Of a stretch of 64,000 bases of DNA, positions 51,965-61,527 are shown piece after piece (positions within the stretch are counted from its first letter, which is position 1; each line of letters starts with the position of its first letter). Under the pieces are notes generated by a model that saw only the letters and a program-made list of their open reading frames with translations, was not told where the DNA came from and ran no database searches. The position numbers and the translations under genes were made by a program. This stretch comes from Saccharothrix luteola. GTDB taxonomy: Bacteria; Actinomycetota; Actinomycetes; Mycobacteriales; Pseudonocardiaceae. The stretch is from assembly GCF_020859565.1 (NCBI RefSeq), contig NZ_JAJHUO010000001.1:41004-105003 (forward strand), given 5' to 3'.

Positions 51965-54256
51965 ATGTTCCGCCCGGACCCGTCCGAGCCGCGCGCCGCC
52001 GAGGGTGTGGCCGTGGTCATCTCCCTTCGACGGGACGAGGTCGACCTGGCGGCAGAGGTGGAGAAACTCTTGTCCGCTCTGGAGGTCGAGGGTGAGCGGC
52101 ACTGCGTGCTCCTCCTGCTCCCGCCCGACAGCTCCGCCACCGTCGAGCAGATCGCGGACGGGTTGACGCACCGCTATCCCGATCGGGTGAAGGCAATCCA
52201 CGACGACTCTGGCCGTGGCGAGGGGCCGTCGCCGCGCACGGACCTGGCTGTGGCCTTGGCGCAGACCGACCACAGACGGGTCTTCCTCACCGAACTCCGT
52301 TCTTCCGCCGACCTGCCCGCCCTTCTGACGGTGGCGCGCGAAGAGCGCGCCGAGCTCGTCGTCGGGTGTTCGTGCGACCGCTTCGACGCTCCGCGTCGCG
52401 GGATGGCCGCTCGGCTGCGGACCGCGGTCGGCATCATCCAGCCGCGATCGGATCGCCACTCGCCGCGTCCGGCTCACCACCTCGTCGACCGGCGAGCGTT
52501 GACTGGCCTGGACTCGACCGCGGGAGCCCCGGTGACGCACGCGGACTTGCTCGCCGGGCTGCGGCGCCGTGACGCGAGGATCCTATCCGTCCCCGTCCTG
52601 CACGTGCGCGGGGACGAGCAAGGCGTCGAGTTCGCGTCCGTGCCGGATGCGCGGAGAGGTTCGGTCCGTTCACGCCGGCTCGGCCGGGTCGCCGGTCGGG
52701 TGGCTCGGCCATGTGACCCGGTCCTGCGGGCGGTGCTCCTGGTCGCGGCGGCGCTGTCGGTGGGCGCTTGCGCCGTGGTCGCCTCCAGCGGGATGACCTT
52801 GGCCTACCCGGACGCGGTGTCGCACCTGCTGATCTCCCGACGGGTACTGGACGCGTCGACACCCGGCGCCGCTCAGCTCGGTGGGGTCTGGCTGCCGCTG
52901 TCGCACCTGCTGGCGCTGCCGCTCGTCCTGACCGAGTCCTGGTACCACGCTGGGATCCTGCCCAGCGCGGTGTCGATGTCCGCCTACGTCGCGACGGCGG
53001 GATGGCTCTACCGCATCGGCTTCGCGCTCACCGGGCGCCGCGCGGGCGGGGTCACCGCGGCACTGGTCTTCTGCGCCAACTCCAACGTCCTGTACATGCA
53101 GAGCACACCGATGACCGAGGCGCTGCTGTTTGCCTGCCTGGCCGCGGCGACGTGGCACTTGCTGCGCTGGTGCCAGGAGGGTCACTACCGCCACCTGCTG
53201 GCGACCTCCATCGCCGTCCTCGGCGCCACCCTGGTGCGTTACGAGGGGTGGGCGTTCCTGGTAGCGGTGGCGGTGGTCGTCGGAGTGCGCTCCTGGCAGC
53301 GGTCGAGGACGGAGTCGACCCCCTTCGTCCTCGTGCGGGCGGACCTGGTGTTCTTCGGCTGCCTCGCGGTCAGCGGAGTGGTCGGCTGGGCGGTGTGGAA
53401 CGCCGCGATCTTCGACGATCCGCTGAACTTCGTGCGCGGCGAGTTCGCCAAGCCGGCGCTGTGGGTCGGTGAACAGGAGCGGGCCGTCGGTGACTGGGGC
53501 ACGGCGCTGAGGACCTACCTCTACGCCGCAGCACACGCTCTCGGGCCGATCGCCCTGCTGACGGCCGGCGCCGGGCTGCTCTGCTTCGCGTGGCGGACCA
53601 GGCTGCGCCACCAGGCCCTGGCACCGTTGCCCCTGCTGGTGTTCCCGCCGTTCTTCGTCTGCGCGCTGTACTCGGGTCAACGACCGCTGCACGTGCCCGA
53701 GATCAGCGGCGACCTCTACAACATCCGGTTCGCGCTCGTCATGGTCCTGCCCGCCGCGGTTTTCACCGCTTACCTGGTCGTGCTCGCGGATCGGACGTTG
53801 CTCCGGTCGGTGCCCGCGGTCGCGGCGCTGGCAGGTTGCGCCCACCTGGGCCTCGTGGGAACCGCGACGGCACAGGAGGCCGCCGCCTTCCGTGCGGGCG
53901 CCGCCGAGCGCGTCGACGCACAAGCTGCGGCCTGGCTGCGCGAGCACTACGACGGCGGCCGGGTGCTGATGCAGTCGTGGAGCAACGAGACGGTCTGCTT
54001 CGACTCCCGCGTACCCACGCGGCAGGTGGTGTACGAGGGCAGCTTCCGCCAGTGGGAGGCTGCCCTGGCCGACCCTTCGGGGCACGGGATCCGCTGGATC
54101 CACCTGCGTCGCACGCCCGGTGGCGAAGACGAGGTGTGGCGACACCTGCACGACAGTCCTTTGATGCACTTCCCGTACAAGCCGGCATACGCCGACGACC
54201 ACCACATCTTCTACCGTCACGTCGAGGCCCCGGTGACCGATCGGCACTCCCCGTGA
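51965..54256 (+). CDS. ArnT-like membrane glycosyltransferase with N-terminal GT2-like domain
   Basis: A 763-residue protein. Residues 14-235 resemble a GT2 fold (VAVVISLRRDEVDLAAEVEK, HCVLLLLPPD, RVKAIHDDSGRGEG, RAELVVGCSCDRFDAP, ARILSVPVLHV). However, the place expected to hold the DxD sugar-nucleotide motif reads VFLTELRSS, so this part is probably inactive. From about 245 there are roughly 10 membrane segments. The first outer loop contains AYPDAVSHLLISRRVLDAST and LGGVWLPLSHLL, typical of ArnT/GT39-like polyprenyl-phosphate-sugar transferases. The C-terminal soluble tail has WSNETVCFDSRVPTRQVVYE. ATG chosen after GAGGAG; it overlaps the next gene by GTGA. Confidence 0.82.
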   Translation: MFRPDPSEPRAAEGVAVVISLRRDEVDLAAEVEKLLSALEVEGERHCVLLLLPPDSSATVEQIADGLTHRYPDRVKAIHDDSGRGEGPSPRTDLAVALAQTDHRRVFLTELRSSADLPALLTVAREERAELVVGCSCDRFDAPRRGMAARLRTAVGIIQPRSDRHSPRPAHHLVDRRALTGLDSTAGAPVTHADLLAGLRRRDARILSVPVLHVRGDEQGVEFASVPDARRGSVRSRRLGRVAGRVARPCDPVLRAVLLVAAALSVGACAVVASSGMTLAYPDAVSHLLISRRVLDASTPGAAQLGGVWLPLSHLLALPLVLTESWYHAGILPSAVSMSAYVATAGWLYRIGFALTGRRAGGVTAALVFCANSNVLYMQSTPMTEALLFACLAAATWHLLRWCQEGHYRHLLATSIAVLGATLVRYEGWAFLVAVAVVVGVRSWQRSRTESTPFVLVRADLVFFGCLAVSGVVGWAVWNAAIFDDPLNFVRGEFAKPALWVGEQERAVGDWGTALRTYLYAAAHALGPIALLTAGAGLLCFAWRTRLRHQALAPLPLLVFPPFFVCALYSGQRPLHVPEISGDLYNIRFALVMVLPAAVFTAYLVVLADRTLLRSVPAVAALAGCAHLGLVGTATAQEAAAFRAGAAERVDAQAAAWLREHYDGGRVLMQSWSNETVCFDSRVPTRQVVYEGSFRQWEAALADPSGHGIRWIHLRRTPGGEDEVWRHLHDSPLMHFPYKPAYADDHHIFYRHVEAPVTDRHSP

Positions 54257-55278
54257 ACGACGTCCAAGCCACCGGTGAGCGGCGGTCCATCGCCTACGTC
54301 TTCCCCGTCTACAACGAGGCGAAGACCGTCGAGCTGCTGCACCGCGCGGTGTGCAGGGTCACGCAGGCGCTCGCCGACCGCTACCGCTTCACCTTCATCT
54401 ACGTGGACGACGGCAGCCAGGACGACTCCGCCGGACGCCTGCAGGCACTGGCTGACGTGGACCACCGCGTCACCGTGGTCGAACTGGCGCGCAACTTCGG
54501 CCACCAGGCGGCGATCACCGCGGGTCTCGACCTCGCCGACGCCGTGATCATCATGGACAGCGACCTCCAGGACCCGCCGCGGGTCAGCCTCGACCTGATC
54601 GCGAAGTGGCAGCAGGGCTACGAGGTGGTGTACGCGCAGCGCCGCTCCCGCGTCGACTCAACGTTCAAGAAGGTCACGGCGAGGGCGTTCTACTGGGTCC
54701 TGCGCAAGATAGCTTCGGTCGACATCCCGCGCGACACCGGCGACTTCCGGCTCCTCGACCGCAAGGTGGTCGAGGAGCTGCGCAAGTTCCGCGAGCGCGA
54801 CCGGTTCCTGCGCGGCCTGGTCAGCTACATCGGTTTCCGGCAGACCGGGGTGTTGTTCGACCGCGACGAACGACACGCCGGCAGGACCGGCTACCCCTTG
54901 AGCAAGATGCTGGGGCTGGCCGCCGACGGCCTCCTCGGCTTCTCCACGGCCCCGCTCAAGCTGATCAGCCGACTCGGCTACGGCATCTCCTTGCTGAGCT
55001 TCCTCGGCATCCTGTACACCGCCGGGGTGAAGATCCTCGCACCGGAGACGGCGGTACCCGGTTGGGCGTTCACGGCCATCGCGATGTTCTTCCTCAGCGG
55101 TGTGCAGCTCACCATGCAGGGCGTGCTGGGCAGCTACATCGGCCGGACCTATGCCGAAGCACAACGGCGACCGCTCTACATCGTCGCGTCGGTGCGCACG
55201 GCCACTGGTCAACGCATACCGGCGCAAACCGCGGCGGACCCGTCCGAGAGGACGAGCGATCGGATCCTCCGCCCGTGA
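54253..55278 (+). CDS. Polyprenyl-phosphate GT2 glycosyltransferase (GtrB/DPM1-like)
   Basis: A 341-residue GT2 enzyme that transfers a sugar from a nucleotide donor to a polyprenyl phosphate on the cytoplasmic face. Motifs: YVFPVYNEAKTVELL, FIYVDDGSQDDS, LARNFGHQAAITAGLDLADA, the metal-binding IIMDSDLQDPP, DTGDFRLLDRKVV, and FDRDERHAGRTGYPLSKML. Two C-terminal membrane segments (GISLLSFLGILYTAGV, AFTAIAMFFLSGVQLTMQGV) anchor it. GTG start overlaps the previous stop, and its own stop overlaps the GtrA gene, so the three are translated together. The sugar is unknown. Confidence 0.92.
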   Translation: MNDVQATGERRSIAYVFPVYNEAKTVELLHRAVCRVTQALADRYRFTFIYVDDGSQDDSAGRLQALADVDHRVTVVELARNFGHQAAITAGLDLADAVIIMDSDLQDPPRVSLDLIAKWQQGYEVVYAQRRSRVDSTFKKVTARAFYWVLRKIASVDIPRDTGDFRLLDRKVVEELRKFRERDRFLRGLVSYIGFRQTGVLFDRDERHAGRTGYPLSKMLGLAADGLLGFSTAPLKLISRLGYGISLLSFLGILYTAGVKILAPETAVPGWAFTAIAMFFLSGVQLTMQGVLGSYIGRTYAEAQRRPLYIVASVRTATGQRIPAQTAADPSERTSDRILRP

Positions 55279-55688
55279 AGGCGGTCACCGGCACGAGTCT
55301 GCGCTTCTGCGCGGTCGGTGTCGTGAACACCCTCGCGGACCTGCTCGGCTACACCTGGCTCGCGGTCCTGGGAATACCGATGTTCCCGGCGAACCTGATC
55401 TCCACCTCGCTGTGCATGGCGGTGAGCTACCCGCTCAACAGGTCGTTCACCTTCCGAGCCCGGTCGGGTGCCCTGCGGACCCAGCTCCCGCTCTTCATCC
55501 TGTGCACGGCATCAGGGCTGTGGGTCGTCCAACCACTGGTGATCACCGCGACCGCGGATCTCTTCGCCACTACCACCACCCTGACGGCCGTCATGGGACC
55601 CAAGCTGACGGCTTTGGCACTCGGACTGGTGTGGAGCTACGTCCTCTGCACCAGGATCGTCTTCCGGTCGTGGCGACCGACCGAGTGA
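55275..55688 (+). CDS. GtrA-family membrane protein, putative sugar-lipid flippase
   Basis: A 137-residue protein with four predicted membrane segments: RFCAVGVVNTLADLLGYTWL, MFPANLISTSLCMAVSYPLN, LPLFILCTASGLWVVQPLV and GPKLTALALGLVWSYVLCTR. The RFCAVGVVNTLAD start, YPLNRSFTF and C-terminal IVFR are GtrA hallmarks. GtrA proteins are thought to flip polyprenyl-phosphate-linked sugars made by the adjacent GT2. It starts by GTGA overlap with that GT2 gene. Confidence 0.9.
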   Translation: MKAVTGTSLRFCAVGVVNTLADLLGYTWLAVLGIPMFPANLISTSLCMAVSYPLNRSFTFRARSGALRTQLPLFILCTASGLWVVQPLVITATADLFATTTTLTAVMGPKLTALALGLVWSYVLCTRIVFRSWRPTE

Positions 55689-55752
55689 CCGCGTCCACCT
55701 CCACGAGAAGACCTCTCGGAAGCCCCGACCGACGATCGGAACCACAGCGCCC

Positions 55753-57219
55753 ATGACGACCAGTCCCCCGCGACGCCGAGCGGCCGACCCAGCCCTCCCC
55801 GAGCGGTACAGCGCTTTCGCACTGCTCAGCCACGGCCAGAAGGTCGCGCTGACCACGACGTCCATCCTCCTGGCCTGCGCGATCCTCGCGGGCGCCGTCA
55901 CCGGGATGGCACCGCACCCGCTGTGGTGGGCGCAGGTGTTCGTGGCCGCGACGACGATCGTCTACCTGGCGGTCATCTGCTTCCGGTGCCTGCTGGTGAC
56001 CGCCGGTCCCGGCGCGCGGATCATCCGGGTGCGGGACGAGGACCTGGCAGCGGCACGGGACCTGCCGCGCTACACGGTGCTCATCCCGCTGCACCGAGAG
56101 GAGGTGGTGGTGCCGGGCCTGGTCGAGACGATCCACCGGCTCGACTACCCCGCCCACCGGCTGCAGGTGTTGCTGCTCGTCGAACAGGACGACGAGATCA
56201 CCCGCCCGGCACTGGACCGCCTCGACCTGCCCCCGGAGTTCGAGGTGGTGCTCGTGCCCGGAGGTGGGCCGCGCACCAAACCGAACGCGTGCAACGCCGG
56301 TCTGGGCCTCGCCACCGGCGAGCTGTGCGTCATCTACGACGCCGAGGACCACCCCGAGGCAGACCAGCTGCGAAAGGCCGCGATCGCGTTCGAGGCGCAA
56401 CCGGACCGGGTGGTGTGCGTGCAAGCCGAGCTGGCCTACTGGAACCCCTGGACGAACTGGCTGACCCGCCACTTCGCCGCCGAGTACGCGGCGAACTTCG
56501 CCTTGGCGCTGCGAGGGCTGGACCGCCTGCGCCTGCCCATCCCGCTGGGCGGCACGTCCAACCACTTCCGGGTCGATGCCCTGCGCGCGCTCGGCGGCTG
56601 GGATCCGCACAACGTCACCGAGGACGCCGACCTGGGCGTGCGCATCGCACGTCGGGGCTGGGACGTGCGGATCATCGATTCGACCACCTACGAGGAGGCC
56701 AACAGCGAACTGCGCAACTGGGTGCGCCAACGCAGCCGCTGGATCAAGGGCTACTGCCAGACCTGGCTGGTGCACATGCGCAACCCGTGGCGGCTGCTGC
56801 GGGACCTGGGCGCCTGGGGTTTCATCGGCTTCCAGCTGACCTTCGGCTTCACCACCATCACCACGCTGGCCAATCCCCTGTTCTGGTCGCTGACGTGCCT
56901 GTGCCTCGTCATGGGCCCTGAGCGGATCGAACCCCTGTTCCCGCCGGCGGTGCTCTACGCGGGAACCGCCGCCATGCTGGGGGGCAACCTCGCGGTGCTG
57001 TACCACTTCATGGCGGGCTGCATGGAACGCGGCCTCCACCGCGCCGTGCCGACCGTGCTCACCGTCCCCCTGTACTGGGCGTTGATGAGCGTCGCCGCCT
57101 ACAAGGCACTGATCCAGCTCTCGCGTCCCAGCAAGCGCCACCACTGGGAGCTCACGCGCCACGGCCTGGTCGATGATCGCCAGGCCCGCCGCGTCCCGCA
57201 CCGCTCGCCGCTCGGCTGA
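55753..57219 (+). CDS. Cellulose-synthase-like GT2 membrane glycosyltransferase
   Basis: A 488-residue membrane GT2. Two N-terminal membrane segments (VALTTTSILLACAILAGAVT and WWAQVFVAATTIVYLAVICF) precede a cytoplasmic domain: YTVLIPLHREEVVVPGLVET, LLVEQDDEIT, TKPNACNAGL, the donor-binding CVIYDAEDHPE, the catalytic TEDADLGVRIARRGW, and QRSRWIKGYCQTW. Three or more C-terminal membrane segments follow. Related proteins polymerise or add beta-linked sugars to exopolysaccharide. It begins 64 bases after the GtrA gene and likely belongs to the same envelope-glycan operon. A hairpin follows its stop. Confidence 0.9.
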   Translation: MTTSPPRRRAADPALPERYSAFALLSHGQKVALTTTSILLACAILAGAVTGMAPHPLWWAQVFVAATTIVYLAVICFRCLLVTAGPGARIIRVRDEDLAAARDLPRYTVLIPLHREEVVVPGLVETIHRLDYPAHRLQVLLLVEQDDEITRPALDRLDLPPEFEVVLVPGGGPRTKPNACNAGLGLATGELCVIYDAEDHPEADQLRKAAIAFEAQPDRVVCVQAELAYWNPWTNWLTRHFAAEYAANFALALRGLDRLRLPIPLGGTSNHFRVDALRALGGWDPHNVTEDADLGVRIARRGWDVRIIDSTTYEEANSELRNWVRQRSRWIKGYCQTWLVHMRNPWRLLRDLGAWGFIGFQLTFGFTTITTLANPLFWSLTCLCLVMGPERIEPLFPPAVLYAGTAAMLGGNLAVLYHFMAGCMERGLHRAVPTVLTVPLYWALMSVAAYKALIQLSRPSKRHHWELTRHGLVDDRQARRVPHRSPLG

Positions 57220-57224
57220 GTGCG

Positions 57225-57243
57225 CGGGCGGACGAAACGCCCG
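57225..57243. terminator. Hairpin between convergent genes
   Basis: A 6-base GC stem (cgggcg / cgcccg) with a 7-base loop lies just after the GT2 stop at 57219 and before the convergent lectin gene ending at 57305. It is a plausible terminator on position and structure; no T tract is present. Confidence 0.4.
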
Positions 57244-57304
57244 ACCGCGAATCCCGGTCGTGCTCCACGGCATTTCCGCGCGAACGCCCGACGTCCGCGC
57301 ACGG

Positions 57305-57799
57305 TCAGAGGGACCACCGTTGGTTGGCCCCGCCGTGACAATCCCACAGCCGCATCACGGTGCCGTTTTCGTTGATCGTGCCGGGGTCGGCGTCCAGGCA
57401 CCGCCCACTCATGTAGTTGATCAGCGCTCCGCGATCGACGTCGTAGTCCCAGATCTGGTTCTCGTCGGCGTGGCAGTCCCACAGCTGGACCTTTGTGCCG
57501 TTCTTGGAGATGCCCTCCAGTTCGGCGTCCAGGCAACGCCCGCTCTGGCTGTTGCGGATGAGGCCACCGGGCTCGAAGTCCCACAACTGGTTGTCGTCTC
57601 GGTGGCAGTCCCACAGCTGCACCTTGGTACCATCAACGCCGATGGTGCCCAGGTCGGCGTCCAAGCAGCGAGCGCCGGCGACGTTGCGGATCATTCCGGG
57701 ATCCGCGGCCGACGCGGTGCCGGAGAAGCCGATGAGGGAGCCGCCGAGCAGTGCCGCGGCGACCGTGACGAACGCTTTTCGCATGATTCCGGAAGTCAT
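57305..57799 (-). CDS. Secreted ricin-B-type (beta-trefoil) lectin
   Basis: A 164-residue protein: a signal peptide (residues 1-31, ending GTASA) and one beta-trefoil. Three repeats each contain GxCLDA followed by WDCH and a QxW: CLDADLGTI with NQLWDF, CLDAELEGI with NQIWDY, and CLDADPGTI with NQRWSL. RICIN/CBM13 domains bind galactose or xylan. No catalytic domain is attached, so it is a stand-alone secreted lectin. A start at Met6 is possible. It lies beside the GH27 alpha-galactosidase on the same strand, which fits galactoside binding. Confidence 0.88.
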   Translation of the reverse strand: MTSGIMRKAFVTVAAALLGGSLIGFSGTASAADPGMIRNVAGARCLDADLGTIGVDGTKVQLWDCHRDDNQLWDFEPGGLIRNSQSGRCLDAELEGISKNGTKVQLWDCHADENQIWDYDVDRGALINYMSGRCLDADPGTINENGTVMRLWDCHGGANQRWSL

Positions 57800-57915
57800 T
57801 GTTGATCAATTCCCGTTAGGAGACGGACCGAAAGCGACCCTACCCGGCAATTGCCGCACTCCCAACGGATCAGCTCGGACGACACTCGTGCGAGTGACCT
57901 CTCCATGGTGGTCGC

Positions 57916-59091
57916 TCACATCAGCCAGACCCGGTACGCCACGACGGAGTGGGCGGGCACGCGGGCGCGCAACTCGCCGGTGGTCACGCCCTCGGCTTTG
58001 GTCCACAGGTCGACCACCCGGTACTCCGCGGCGGACGGCAGGCCAACCGCGGCGACGGTGACGCCGATCTCGCGGTCGGTCGACGCTCTGTTGAACAGCA
58101 CCACGGCGGCCGAACCGTCCGACATCGGTTTCGCCCACACCTCCTGCTCGCCGTCGTCGCGCAACCGGCGCCCCTGCTTCCCGCCCCAGTCCTGGTTGAC
58201 GGCAATGAGGTCGCGGTTGAGCAGGACGTCCTTGGTCTCCGCGCCCATCGCCCTCAGGTCGTTGCCCGCGATCAACGGTGCGTTCAACAGCGCCCACATC
58301 GTGAAGTGCGCCCGATCCTCGTGATCGGCCATGCCGCCGTTGCCGACCTCCAGCATGTCCGGGTCGTTCCAGCCGTTCGGCCCGGAGTGCTCCTCCAGCC
58401 CGACCTGGAGGTCGAGCAGCGCGGTCCAACTCGCCCACGAGTCGGTGATGTCACGGGTCGTGCGCCACAGGTGACCACCCGCCTGCCGACCCCAGCCCTC
58501 CCACGGCCGCTCGTGTCCCCACTCACAGATGCTGAACACGATCTGCCTGCCCGATTCCCGCAGCGCGCGCCCCATCTTCCCGTACCGGTCCGCCGCCGGG
58601 CTGTCGTCGTTGTTGCAGTTGTCGTACTTGAGGTAGTCGACGCCCCACTCAGCGAAGCTGCGCGCGTCGACCTGCTCATGACCCAAGCTGCCGGGGTAAC
58701 CGGCGCACGTCTTCGAACCCGCGTCGGCGTAGACACCGAACTTCAACCCGCGCTCGTGCACGTAGTCGGCCACGGGCCGGAGGCCGTCGGGGAACTTCAC
58801 CGGATCCGGCACCAGCCGTCCGTGCTCGTCTCTCTCACGCGCCATCCAGCAGTCATCCAGGTTCAGGTAGGTGTAGCCGGCGTCACGCATCCCGGACTCC
58901 ACCACCCTGTCCGCGATCTCGCGGACCAACCGCTCACCGATGTCGCAGCCGAAGCGGTTCCACGAGTTCCACCCCATCGGCGGAGTCGGCGCCAGACCTG
59001 GCGACGCGGAGCGGCCCGCGAGAGGCTCCACCACGACGACCGCGGAAACCAGCGATGCCACCACAGCCACCCGAACCACCGACCGACGCAT
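57916..59091 (-). CDS. Secreted GH27 alpha-galactosidase
   Basis: A 391-residue family 27 glycoside hydrolase with a signal peptide (residues 1-29). Motifs: TPPMGWNSWNRFGCDIGE near 36-53, YLNLDDCW, KFGVYADAGSKTCAGYPGS, the nucleophile in DYLKYDNC (Asp157), SICEWGHERPW, and the acid/base segment WNDPDML at 241-247. A beta-sandwich C-terminal domain completes it. It removes terminal alpha-1,6-galactose from galactomannan or raffinose sugars. The next gene to the right is a truncated protease on the other strand. The ricin lectin lies downstream. Confidence 0.93.
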   Translation of the reverse strand: MRRSVVRVAVVASLVSAVVVVEPLAGRSASPGLAPTPPMGWNSWNRFGCDIGERLVREIADRVVESGMRDAGYTYLNLDDCWMARERDEHGRLVPDPVKFPDGLRPVADYVHERGLKFGVYADAGSKTCAGYPGSLGHEQVDARSFAEWGVDYLKYDNCNNDDSPAADRYGKMGRALRESGRQIVFSICEWGHERPWEGWGRQAGGHLWRTTRDITDSWASWTALLDLQVGLEEHSGPNGWNDPDMLEVGNGGMADHEDRAHFTMWALLNAPLIAGNDLRAMGAETKDVLLNRDLIAVNQDWGGKQGRRLRDDGEQEVWAKPMSDGSAAVVLFNRASTDREIGVTVAAVGLPSAAEYRVVDLWTKAEGVTTGELRARVPAHSVVAYRVWLM

Positions 59092-59159
59092 GACATCCTC
59101 CGGGAAGAGCGACGTGCCTCCACGGAACCAGCAACGCAGCGGGGAGGAAACCCGGAACC

Positions 59160-60337
59160 CGGATCTTCACCGAGCCGTGGGCCCGGCCGTCCTGGCCCAC
59201 GTGGGGCGGCCCCGCCGCCACGGCGGCGAGTCAGCCTTCGGCGACCCGTACGGCAACCCGCCGCGCCGCGCGTACACCGGTATCTGGGACATGCTGTCGC
59301 GCGGTTCGTTCAACGGTCCGGGCGGCCCGCACTCCCGCTGGGTCATCCCGACGACGGCGGGCGGGTCGATGGGCGCCCAGCACGTGCTCCGCAACAAGAT
59401 CAAGCTCGGGATCGTCGACGAGCGCAACGTGCTGCGCCTGTCCAGGGAGGCGCTGGCCCACTCCGGGATCGTCGTGGCCGAGGTGACGGCGCGCACCGTC
59501 CAGCCGGGGCCGAGCGGCCTGTCGGGTGTCAACATCGCCCTGGGCACGGGTGACCTGTCACCCGCCTGCGACATCCGGACCGACCAGTTCTGCGACGGCG
59601 GTGGCTACCAGAACTACACGGTCGAGGTCGTGGACCGGATGGGCGCGGACTCGTTCACGCCGGACGCGGGCGTGCTGGTGGCCAAGACCAAGAACCAGGA
59701 CCAGGCGCCGTTCGCGTGGGTGGTCGACGCCAACCCGCAGGACATCGGCATGACCGACTACGTCCTGCCGGACGGGACCCGGGTGCCGATCACGGTGGGC
59801 GACTACCGACAGCTGTCGGACGCCCTGTTCCACGCCGGTACGAACTCGGGCAGCGAGTACGAGCACGTCGACGCGGCCAACCGGCTGCACTTCTACGTGC
59901 TGGACGTCAAGCGCGACCGCCAGGGCGTCCTGTCCTACGTGGTGGCGATCCGGTCGCTGGACGGCGCGGGCCCGCAGCGGCGCGGGGTGCGGGTCCTGCC
60001 GACCGCCGGCCGCACCGGCACGGACGGCGTGGCCACGTGCCGGTTCCCGCTGCTCAACACCGGCCGCGCCGCCGCGCCTGCCGGTCAGCACCCGGAGCCC
60101 GTGGGCCGCTACCTCGACGGCGACGTGTACCGCGTGGCGGCGAAGGCGGAGGCGAGCGGCTGGTCGGTCGAGGTGCCCAACGCGCTCGCGACGGCGGGCT
60201 TCGGCGGCCAGGTGGAGGTGCCGGTGCACGTGCGGCGCGACGGCGGCCCGGCGGTGTCGAAGGTGACCCTCACCGCCAGGTCGGAGAGCGACCCGACCAC
60301 GACCGCGACCGCTTCGTGCACCGTGGCCGGGAGGTAG
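59160..60337 (+). pseudogene. M6-family metalloprotease, catalytic N-terminus lost
   Basis: The plus strand encodes about 380 residues that match the C-terminal half of secreted actinomycete M6 proteases: RRAYTGIWDMLSRGSFNGPG, GSMGAQHVLRNKIKLGIVDE, ACDIRTDQFCDGGGYQNYTV, VVDRMGADSFTPDAGVLVAK, FAWVVDANPQDIGMTDYVLP, YRQLSDALFHAGTNSGSEYE, and a C-terminal beta domain ending SCTVAGR. The expected HExxH zinc helix just before this is degenerate (AVLAHVGRPRRHGGESAFGD), and everything upstream, including the signal peptide, is replaced by the divergent GH27 promoter. It looks like a deletion remnant with a still-open frame. Confidence 0.7.
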
Positions 60338-60480
60338 TCGCAGCTCGAGTGCGGACGCCGGCGCGGTCCAGGTGATCGCGCCGGCGTCCCCACCTCGACG
60401 GCCGGACCGCAGGAGGGGAAGCGGTCATCGCGGTTGAGGACCTCGTCGGCCCTTCGACCACCGCGCGGGCCTCGGGCCGG

Positions 60481-61527
60481 TCAGGTGGAGAGGGTGGCGA
60501 TGTCGATGACGAACCGGTATCGGACGTCGGAGTCGAGGACGCGCTGCCACGCGTCGTTGACCTCGTCGGCGCGCACGACCTCGACCTCGGGGGCGATGCC
60601 GTGCTCGGCGCAGAAGTCGAGCATCTCCTGGGTCTCGGCGATGCCGCCGATCGTCGATCCGGCGAACGAGCGGCGGTTCGCGAAGAGCGTGAACAGGGTC
60701 ACCGGGACCGGCTCTGGTGGCGCGCCCACGTTCACGAGCGTGCCGTCGAGGGTGAGCAACCGCAGGTAGCGGTCGAGGTCCATCGGGGCGCTGACCGTGT
60801 TGATGATCAGGTCGAAGCTGTTCGCCAACCGCTCGAACGTCGTCGGGTCGCTGGTCGCGTGGTAGTGCTCGGCGCCGAAGCGCAGCCCGTCCTCACGCTT
60901 GCGCGGGCTCTGCGACAGCACGGTCACCTCGGCCCCCATCGCGTGGGCCAGTTTGACCGCCATGTGGCCGAGCCCGCCCAGGCCGACGACGGCGACCTTC
61001 TTGCCGGGCCCGGCGTTCCAGCGCCGCAGCGGCGAGTACGTCGTGATCCCCGCGCACAGCAGCGGGGCCGCCTTCTCGAACGGGATGGCGTCCGGGATGC
61101 GCAGCACGAAGTGCTCGTCGACGACGATGTGGGACGAGTAGCCGCCCTGGGTGACGCGGCCTTCGCGGTCCACGCCGTTGTAGGTGTCGGTGAAACCGCG
61201 CAGGCAGTACTGCTCGTGGCCCGACAGGCAGTTCGGGCACTCACGGCAGGAGTCCACCATGCAGCCGACACCGACCCGGTCGCCGACCGCGTGCGCGGTG
61301 ACCTCCGGCCCGACCTCCGCGACGATCCCGGCGATCTCGTGCCCGACGGTGAGGGGGTAGGACACCGGACCCCAGTCACCCCGGACGGTGTGGATGTCGG
61401 AGTGGCAGATCCCGGCCCAGGCGATCCTGATGAGCACGTCCTTCGGACCCACAGCACGTCGTTCCACGACACCGGGAGCGAGCGGGTCGGTGGCGGAGGT
61501 CGCGGTGTACGCGCGCGCGGAAGTCAT
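60481..61527 (-). CDS. NADPH-dependent zinc alcohol dehydrogenase (AdhC/cinnamyl-alcohol-dehydrogenase-like)
   Basis: A 348-residue medium-chain dehydrogenase. The ATG at 61527 is five bases after AAGG; ATG 61530 is adjacent. Motifs: [16 protein letters not shown] (catalytic zinc Cys and the CHSD signature), [12 protein letters not shown], the structural zinc cluster [43 protein letters not shown], and [14 protein letters not shown] for NADP. Members reduce a broad range of aldehydes and are often stress-related. It stands alone, convergent with the truncated M6 protease. Confidence 0.92.
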   Translation of the reverse strand: MTSARAYTATSATDPLAPGVVERRAVGPKDVLIRIAWAGICHSDIHTVRGDWGPVSYPLTVGHEIAGIVAEVGPEVTAHAVGDRVGVGCMVDSCRECPNCLSGHEQYCLRGFTDTYNGVDREGRVTQGGYSSHIVVDEHFVLRIPDAIPFEKAAPLLCAGITTYSPLRRWNAGPGKKVAVVGLGGLGHMAVKLAHAMGAEVTVLSQSPRKREDGLRFGAEHYHATSDPTTFERLANSFDLIINTVSAPMDLDRYLRLLTLDGTLVNVGAPPEPVPVTLFTLFANRRSFAGSTIGGIAETQEMLDFCAEHGIAPEVEVVRADEVNDAWQRVLDSDVRYRFVIDIATLST

